Origin: Bacteroidales bacterium
GTDB taxonomy: Bacteria; Bacteroidota; Bacteroidia; Bacteroidales; P3
DNA: 18,546 nt
Assembly: GCA_016281475.1 (NCBI GenBank)
Contig: JAEEIS010000079.1
Coordinates: forward strand, 1-18,546
Direction: 5' to 3'
Below, one piece after another: positions 14,673 through 18,546 of the stretch. The position numbers and the translations under genes were made by a program. Position 1 is the stretch's first letter; the number at the start of each line of letters is the position of its first letter. A model generated the notes under the pieces. That model searched no databases, was not told the DNA's origin, and saw only the letters and a list, made by a program, of their open reading frames with translations.

Positions 14673-14749
14673 AGTATTGTGTTTTGGTAAGGTTTTAATG
14701 ATTAAAAGTGTTAGTGTTTAAAAAGTTATTGTGTTTAAGATGTGCGTCA

Positions 14750-14790
14750 GCCATCCCCCTCCCCTCTTGGGAGGGGTGGCTCGAAGAGCC
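14750..14790. repeat. GC-rich palindromic repeat
   Basis: CCCCTCCC (14756-14763) pairs with GGGAGGGG (14769-14776), flanked by GCCA/TGGC, and GGCTC/GAGCC (14778-14782, 14786-14790) forms a second overlapping hairpin. From memory this CCCCTCCC...GGGAGGGG type is a widespread intergenic repeat in Bacteroidota. The stretch 14791-14920 has no supportable gene. Confidence 0.6.
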
Positions 14791-14922
14791 GGGGTATGCA
14801 GTCAAAATACCTGCTTGCTATGTCAAAGATCGCTCCGCCGAAAAGGCATAACGAACCCCTTCCACGGTCTCCCTCGGGCAGGCCGGTAAATTACAAATTT
14901 TACACAAAACTATGGTATAATG

Positions 14923-14957
14923 GTACTTAAAGCATGATTTCCGTTTCTATTAAGTAC
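14923..14957. repeat. 8-bp inverted repeat
   Basis: GTACTTAA (14923-14930) is the reverse complement of TTAAGTAC (14950-14957), with a 19-nt spacer. It lies in AT-rich DNA without a gene, and its role is unknown. Confidence 0.4.
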
Positions 14958-15047
14958 TGCAAAAATACATATTATTTCATTATTAAGAAGAAAAAAATTG
15001 AAAGTGCCCTAAAAAAAATGACATAATCAACGAGGATTTCAGCTGTG

Positions 15048-15106
15048 GAGCGGCTGCCCTTTACTCCCCCCACACTATAGTGTGGGGGCAAAGAGTGCGC
15101 CCGCTC
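15048..15106. repeat. Long palindrome with perfect 11-bp arms and outer stem
   Basis: The core at 15067-15088 is a perfect palindrome, CCCCCACACTA followed at once by its reverse complement. An outer stem GAGCGG (15048-15053) / CCGCTC (15101-15106) encloses it, with partial pairing in between. No T-run follows. It may be a repeat element or a cruciform-forming site. Confidence 0.6.
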
Positions 15107-15230
15107 CCAGCACGCAGACCCGATATTAGATGTCCCTTCCCCCCACCTTACTCCCGCGAGCCCTCCATTTTCCCCCGATACATCTAAGGTAGTTTACCGC
15201 TCAATGAGCCTAGAAGAGACTCCTAATCAG

Positions 15231-15280
15231 TAAGAATCGGTACAAATCGGTAGGAATCCGTACGAAGCGGTAGCATCCGG
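15231..15280. repeat. Five-copy 10-bp tandem array
   Basis: Five decamers in exact register: TAAGAATCGG, TACAAATCGG, TAGGAATCCG, TACGAAGCGG, TAGCATCCGG. The consensus is TANNAATCGG. The 10-bp period is close to one helical turn, so equivalent bases lie on nearly the same face of DNA. The array ends 22 bp before a -7-like box. Confidence 0.75.
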
Positions 15281-15302
15281 TAACTGATGCAAAAAATATG
15301 CG

Positions 15303-15310
15303 TACCTTTG
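15303..15310 (+). promoter_or_regulatory. Bacteroidota -7-like box TACCTTTG
   Basis: TACCTTTG matches TAnnTTTG and is followed by CCGCGCG. No ORF of note starts within the next 200 nt on this strand, and no TTTG is at the -33 distance. It may drive a short untranslated RNA or be a leftover promoter. Confidence 0.35.
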
Positions 15311-15405
15311 CCGCGCGAAAACAAGAAATGAATTTTTTTTCGCCATGTGAGAAAAAATGTGTATCGTTCCTCTGATAAAAAGCAAATATTACCATGATTT
15401 GGTCA

Positions 15406-15448
15406 CGGATTATTTATGAATAATTAATGATAAATTCTTGATAATCCG
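15406..15448. repeat. 8-bp-stem AT-rich inverted repeat
   Basis: CGGATTAT (15406-15413) pairs with ATAATCCG (15441-15448). It resembles in style the inverted repeat at 12747-12796 and lies just upstream of the toxin-antitoxin promoter, where an operator could be expected. Confidence 0.4.
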
Positions 15449-15475
15449 CGTTCTATGATAATTCTTTCATTTCTT

Positions 15476-15508
15476 TTTGTGCTAATCAATATTTTTTATG
15501 TATATTTG
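15476..15508 (+). promoter_or_regulatory. Promoter of the toxin-antitoxin operon
   Basis: TTTG (15476-15479) and TATATTTG (15501-15508) match both Bacteroidota promoter boxes with a 21-nt spacer. Transcription would start near 15515, only about 14 nt before the antitoxin ATG at 15529. Confidence 0.7.
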
Positions 15509-15528
15509 CATTGCGAAATAATACAATC

Positions 15529-15861
15529 ATGTGTACATATAACATATCACTAAACGATTCGCTAGTAGCCCAAGCTCGACCTTCGTTTGCGAGTGACGAT
15601 GCGATGCAGCAATGGTTGCAGAAACGACTCACCGATTATGCAACATATCTCCTTACTTTGTCGGTATATGGCAAGGAAGAAGATTATAGTAATGTATTAG
15701 ACGACCTTACCGAAGAGGAGAAAGCATATTGGACAGAATCTATTGAACGGGATATGCGTGAGATTGCCGAAGGTAAGCCTCGGGAATATGTATCCAGCGA
15801 TGAGTTTTGGACAATGTTTGAGGATGCAGTGAAGAGTCACTATGAAGGAATACAGGCTTAA
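15529..15861 (+). CDS. Probable type II antitoxin
   Basis: A 110-residue acidic protein that precedes and overlaps a RelE/ParE-like toxin gene by 20 nt, the standard order of a type II toxin-antitoxin pair. The N-terminus (MCTYNISLNDSLVAQARPSF) looks like the short DNA-binding strand-helix seen in small antitoxins, followed by a helix (DAMQQWLQKRLTDYATYLL). The C-terminal half is rich in Glu and Asp and would wrap the basic toxin. No catalytic motif is seen. The frame extends upstream to a TTG at 15511, but ATG 15529 fits the promoter spacing. Such antitoxins normally repress their own operon, and the inverted repeat at 15406-15448 is a possible operator. The call relies mainly on its partner. 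Confidence 0.65.
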   Translation: MCTYNISLNDSLVAQARPSFASDDAMQQWLQKRLTDYATYLLTLSVYGKEEDYSNVLDDLTEEEKAYWTESIERDMREIAEGKPREYVSSDEFWTMFEDAVKSHYEGIQA

Positions 15862-16149
15862 ATATAGCTATCTGGCAGTTGGTGATTTAAAGGGGCTCGT
15901 TGATTTTGCCACGAAAATGCACACTCGCGACTTTGCGATAAACTATGTTGCTCGATTGCGTGCTGAGATTGAAAGCCTTTCCTTTTTGGCAGGGTGCTAC
16001 CAGAAAGTAAATATCGGTTGCCAAAGCTATATCATCCACAAGCTAAAACCTTGGCGATAGGAAAACGTAAACTAACGGTGATATTTCATATTGAGGGTGA
16101 CTATGTGATGGTTGATAAGATACTGCCTTCATGTATGATTACTTATTGA
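15842..16149 (+). pseudogene. RelE/ParE-family toxin, frameshifted
   Basis: The first frame gives 72 residues starting MKEYRLKYSYLAVGDLKGLVDFA and runs out at 16060 in non-family sequence. The family continues in another frame from about 15994: VLPESKYRLPKLYHPQAKT, then IGKRKLTVIFHIEGDYVMVDKILPS, ending at the TGA of 16147-16149. The remembered family C-terminus has just this order (a YHP..K core, then a TVxFHIEGDxVxVDKIL block). Adding one base in the GGG run at 15992-15994 restores a single 102-residue reading frame, so the lesion is most simply a one-base deletion. It may be a true inactivation, a sequencing error in a short G run, or a rare programmed shift. If inactive, the antitoxin is an orphan. 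Confidence 0.75.
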
Positions 16150-16247
16150 AAAATAGTTAGATAATTAATGTTTGAAAACGCAGATAAGAATTAAAGAAAA
16201 AAAATATTAAAGACATAAACAACTGAGCTTGACGCTCCTATTCTCTT

Positions 16248-16459
16248 ACGCTCTAAGTCCGGAAAACTTTATGAAAGTGAGAATAAGATGCGGAGGGTTC
16301 ACGCCAAGGGGCGTGGATTTTCGTACACTTATTTACTTTCAGGGCAATTCCGGACGCCCAGCGTAAAAATAAGCAGTTTAAACGAAAGGAAACGCCTTTC
16401 TTTATGCCCCTTATTTTGAGAATATCGGCTTCCGGCTCAGGCAGGGAAGCCGAAAACTG
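16248..16459 (+). ncRNA. Putative structured RNA leader (element B)
   Basis: Two nested domains are visible. Domain I: ACGCT 16248-16252 with AGCGT 16360-16364; GTCCGGAA 16257-16264 with TTCCGGAC 16348-16355; GAAAGT 16273-16278 with ACTTTC 16335-16340; AATAAG 16282-16287 with CTTATT 16328-16333; apical CACGCC 16300-16305 with GGCGTG 16310-16315. Domain II: CAGTTT 16374-16379 with AAACTG 16454-16459 encloses GAAAGG/CCTTTC (16384-16389, 16395-16400) and CGGCTTCC/GGAAGCCG (16426-16433, 16445-16452). No supportable ORF lies in it. It ends 35 nt before the small peptide gene. An RNA leader or sRNA is inferred; the class is unknown to me. Confidence 0.5.
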
Positions 16460-16494
16460 TTTTATAGAGTAGGCAAAAACTAATAGCTATTGCT

Positions 16495-16707
16495 ATGACA
16501 CGAGAACGCAAGGAGGTTTACAGCCCTCCGAAGATAAAAACTGTAAGTTTCGTGGTGGAGATGGGCCTTGGAATGTCCACCCTTCGTTTTGAGCCGATGA
16601 CTTGGGACAATGACACGCCGGGCAGCCACTCCAGTCTTTTCGGACAGAGTGACTGGAACTCAGATGGTGGTAATTCAACCACATCGTATGAATTAGAAAG
16701 ATGGTAA
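16495..16707 (+). CDS. Small conserved-type Bacteroidales peptide, unknown
   Basis: A 70-residue product without a signal peptide. It begins MTRERKEVYSPPKIKTVSFV and continues with EMGLGMS, a pattern I associate from memory with many 50-80-residue Bacteroidales proteins: a basic start, then Y(S/I)xPxxKxVxFxxExGL and a small-residue turn. The remaining tail is acidic and rich in Ser, Asn, Gly and Trp (DWNSDGGNSTTSYELERW) and looks disordered. No enzyme motif is seen. It sits between the structured leader and the fimbrillin-like gene, 37 nt before the latter, so the two are likely co-transcribed. It could be a secreted signal, a modified-peptide precursor or a leader peptide; nothing in the sequence decides. 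Confidence 0.6.
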   Translation: MTRERKEVYSPPKIKTVSFVVEMGLGMSTLRFEPMTWDNDTPGSHSSLFGQSDWNSDGGNSTTSYELERW

Positions 16708-16711
16708 ACTA

Positions 16712-16739
16712 AATTAAAAATTAAGAATTAAAAATTAGG
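16712..16739. repeat. 7-bp tandem array ending 5 nt before the fimbrillin-like gene ATG
   Basis: AATTAAA, AATTAAG, AATTAAA and AATTAGG form four heptamers in exact register. The array starts 4 nt after the peptide gene stop and ends 5 nt before ATG 16745, filling nearly the whole intergenic gap. Confidence 0.75.
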
Positions 16740-16744
16740 AACTT

Positions 16745-18403
16745 ATGAAGAGAATACATACAACAATGATGGTTGGCCTAATGGCTGCCGTAATGATGGT
16801 AGCAGCAGGTTGCAAACGAGAGTACGGCACGGTGACTTTGGGTGTCAATATCGACAATGGCAGGGATGCCAAGGTCTACATCGACGATTTGACCCCTTGC
16901 TGGCACAACAACGACCTGATACGGGTCAACAACCAGACCTGTACCACCAGTGCAGCATTGGGCTCGTCGGCTCAGATAACCGATGTGGTGGAGTGCAATC
17001 ACTACCGCGCAATCTACCCCGCCGACATAGTGGGGAATGTGGACATATCCAGCAGTAGCACGATTGCTGTTACTTTACCCCGTGTACAGCAGTATGAGGT
17101 GGACAGCCGTGGCGACCAAAAGGTGAAGGTGCCGATGGGTGCCTATTCAGATAATGAGTCACTGACCTTCCACAATCTCTGTTCATTGATAAAGGTGGTA
17201 ATCAGCAACCAGATGGATTATGATTTCCTCCTTGACAGCATCATAGTGGCAGCTAGCAGTGCTTACCTCAGCGGTTTAGGCAGTGCCACCCTGGCGGGAC
17301 GGACAAGCGATGCAGTTAGGATGATGGCATCGTCGTCGGCAAACCATGCAGTGTCATTGACCTTTACGTCCACTGATAGCCCCATAATTACTCAAGGCGA
17401 TCGGGAGACATATGTTTATTATATTGTTGCGCCTGAGTTTGAGAGAGATGATGTGTATATCACTCTGTGTTTAAGAAATGAAAGTGGTATTAGTACTGTA
17501 CATGTAACAAAACCCAATGTATCACTTGGTCATAATAAGATTGCAACTATTGGTATAGCCTTGAATGATGAGAATGTGATTTTTTCTATTCCCAATCCTC
17601 CAGCTGTAAATGGAAGACTATCTGGATTGTTCTCGGTGAGTGCAACACAGCAGGTGTATTTTTCTCAGGGTAATGTTCAAGCATCAGTCAATGCATCCCG
17701 TTTTGCAATGCATCAATTTGACTTTATCGGAGACAATTCTTTACCAGGAAATGTCTATGACTTAAATATGGTGCTATGTGATAATAATAATCGTTCTAGT
17801 AGTTGGTTCGACTTGTTCAATGCTGAAACAATAAATATTAGCATGAGCGATAACGGTATTGATTTTTATGGGAATAGGTTTTGTGAATTATATAATGATG
17901 GCGAAAGCTATGGTGGATTAATTATTAATGGCGGTAATTGGGATTGGAGGGTTTTAACGATTGGCGAATGGAATTATATACTTCAAACTAGAAATAATGC
18001 ATCTCAGAAAGTAGGATTAGCTACTGTGAATGGGGTAAGTGGTCTGATATTATTACCTGATAATTGGTCAACTCCCGAAGGCTGTTCTTTTACTAGTGGT
18101 ACGAATGGATATACAAGCAATATTTATAATGCAAATCAATGGCATTTGATGGAGATTGGAGGTGCTGTGTTTTTACCTGCTAAAAGTGATGGTTCAGGTG
18201 TCTATGACTCTTCGTCACCAGCATATCACTATCGAGGCGAACCTGAAGGAGCTGACATACCATATTATGCATCCTGGCCTGTAATGTTGTTTTCAAATAG
18301 TTACTATCAAACAACTTCTCTAGGTGGAGGCGGATGGGACATTAGTGGTTATTATTCAATGCTAGCCCCATACATATATTGTAGAATGGTTGTTAATAAT
18401 TAA
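16745..18403 (+). CDS. Fimbrillin-like lipoprotein with C-terminal lectin-like domain
   Basis: A 552-residue lipoprotein: signal 1-22, lipobox VAAGC with Cys23. Residues about 28-275 resemble fimbrillin/Mfa-like N-terminal beta domains, with YRAIYPADIV (88-97), VPMGAYSDNESLTFHNLCSLIKVVI (129-153) and VYYIVAPEFE. From about 285 a second domain starts after a Pro-rich hinge (SIPNPPAVNGRLSGLFSVS). It contains VYFSQGN, a WDWRVLTIGEWNYILQTRN-like segment, VNGVSGLILLPDNWSTPEG and GGAVFLPA. I recall this order from Bacteroidota surface proteins with a formylglycine-enzyme/C-type-lectin-like fold. Base use changes from GC-rich to AT-rich near 17400, suggesting a mosaic gene. Likely a surface adhesin; the ligand is unknown. 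Confidence 0.75.
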   Translation: MKRIHTTMMVGLMAAVMMVAAGCKREYGTVTLGVNIDNGRDAKVYIDDLTPCWHNNDLIRVNNQTCTTSAALGSSAQITDVVECNHYRAIYPADIVGNVDISSSSTIAVTLPRVQQYEVDSRGDQKVKVPMGAYSDNESLTFHNLCSLIKVVISNQMDYDFLLDSIIVAASSAYLSGLGSATLAGRTSDAVRMMASSSANHAVSLTFTSTDSPIITQGDRETYVYYIVAPEFERDDVYITLCLRNESGISTVHVTKPNVSLGHNKIATIGIALNDENVIFSIPNPPAVNGRLSGLFSVSATQQVYFSQGNVQASVNASRFAMHQFDFIGDNSLPGNVYDLNMVLCDNNNRSSSWFDLFNAETINISMSDNGIDFYGNRFCELYNDGESYGGLIINGGNWDWRVLTIGEWNYILQTRNNASQKVGLATVNGVSGLILLPDNWSTPEGCSFTSGTNGYTSNIYNANQWHLMEIGGAVFLPAKSDGSGVYDSSSPAYHYRGEPEGADIPYYASWPVMLFSNSYYQTTSLGGGGWDISGYYSMLAPYIYCRMVVNN

Positions 18404-18426
18404 TAACTAAAGTTTGACAAGTAAAA

Positions 18427-18546
18427 TCAGACGCGCAGTCTGAGGCAGTTAGAGTTTCGGATTTTCATAAGTAAGTCTTTATCAGATAGGAATTTCTGTA
18501 CAAGTTCCTTGTTTGGGAATCCGATGAATTCGGTAAATTCCTCAAG
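18427..18546 (-). CDS. 3' end of a minus-strand gene, truncated by the window
   Basis: Reading the minus strand from the window edge gives 39 in-frame codons, starting LEEFTEFIGFPNKELVQKFL and finishing KIRNSNCLRLRV, then TGA at 18427-18429. The start lies outside the window. The fragment is charged and helical-looking, and too short to assign. It converges on the fimbrillin-like gene with 23 bp between the stops. Confidence 0.45.
   Translation of the reverse strand, partial: LEEFTEFIGFPNKELVQKFLSDKDLLMKIRNSNCLRLRV

Noticed and set aside
14742..14930. A 62-residue open frame downstream of the GC-rich palindrome
   Set aside because: It starts within the repeat and reads PSPLGRGG-type sequence, the usual artefact of this palindrome class.
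15231..15280. Possible CRISPR array near the CARF nuclease
   Set aside because: The units are 10 bp and head to tail without spacers; CRISPR repeats are longer and separated by unique spacers.
15210..15395. Minus-strand 61-residue open frame over the decamer array
   Set aside because: It is largely a translation of the tandem repeat, with no signal or family features.

Overview
The window looks like a chromosomal segment of a gut- or rumen-type Bacteroidales bacterium (phylum Bacteroidota). Supporting signs are promoters of the Bacteroidota TTTG / TAnnTTTG type, absence of clear Shine-Dalgarno sites before most genes, a type IX secretion (CHU_C/gliding-motility type) C-terminal domain, BspA-type leucine-rich repeats, a fimbrillin-like lipoprotein, and the succinate-to-propionate gene set. 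No rRNA, tRNA, CRISPR array, transposase or cas gene was seen.

Layout. (1) 1-3315: an AT-rich accessory cassette. A promoter and about 300 nt of apparently structured leader RNA precede a secreted leucine-rich-repeat/two-TM protein, a small PD-(D/E)XK-like protein and a 61-residue secreted peptide. (2) 3316-3938: a gene-free stretch of palindromic and tandem repeats. (3) 3939-9454: a GC-richer operon for the last steps of propionate formation: methylmalonyl-CoA epimerase, then the Na+-translocating methylmalonyl-CoA decarboxylase (carboxyltransferase alpha, OadG-like gamma, biotin carrier, membrane beta), closed by an intrinsic terminator. An unexpected lipoprotein with 19 Cys and 11 His sits inside this operon, and the adjacent gamma subunit carries a His-Cys-Pro-Met-His-His-Met motif in its predicted exported part. 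(4) 9489-12676: a CHU_C-tailed secreted protein converging on a sialidase lipoprotein. (5) 12953-14672: a solitary Card1/Can2-like CARF nuclease (DUF1887 type) converging on an unknown 164-residue protein. (6) 14673-15528: about 850 bp without genes, holding hairpins, a 10-bp tandem array and promoter-like boxes. (7) 15529-16149: a toxin-antitoxin pair whose RelE/ParE-like toxin has a -1 frameshift. (8) 16150-18403: a second structured leader, a 70-residue peptide and a fimbrillin-like lipoprotein with a compositional break. (9) 18427-18546: the 3' end of a minus-strand gene cut by the window edge.

The signal least explained by known features is a set of short arrays of imperfect 7-bp repeats (six of them four units long) anchored to gene ends. 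Two end exactly 5 nt before an ATG and three overlap a stop codon. Most can be rotated or reverse-complemented to a common AATTGAR-like unit. They occur beside unrelated genes, alongside 10-bp and 11-bp arrays elsewhere in the window.

All functional calls come from reading the sequence and remembered family motifs. No database search or folding program was run.
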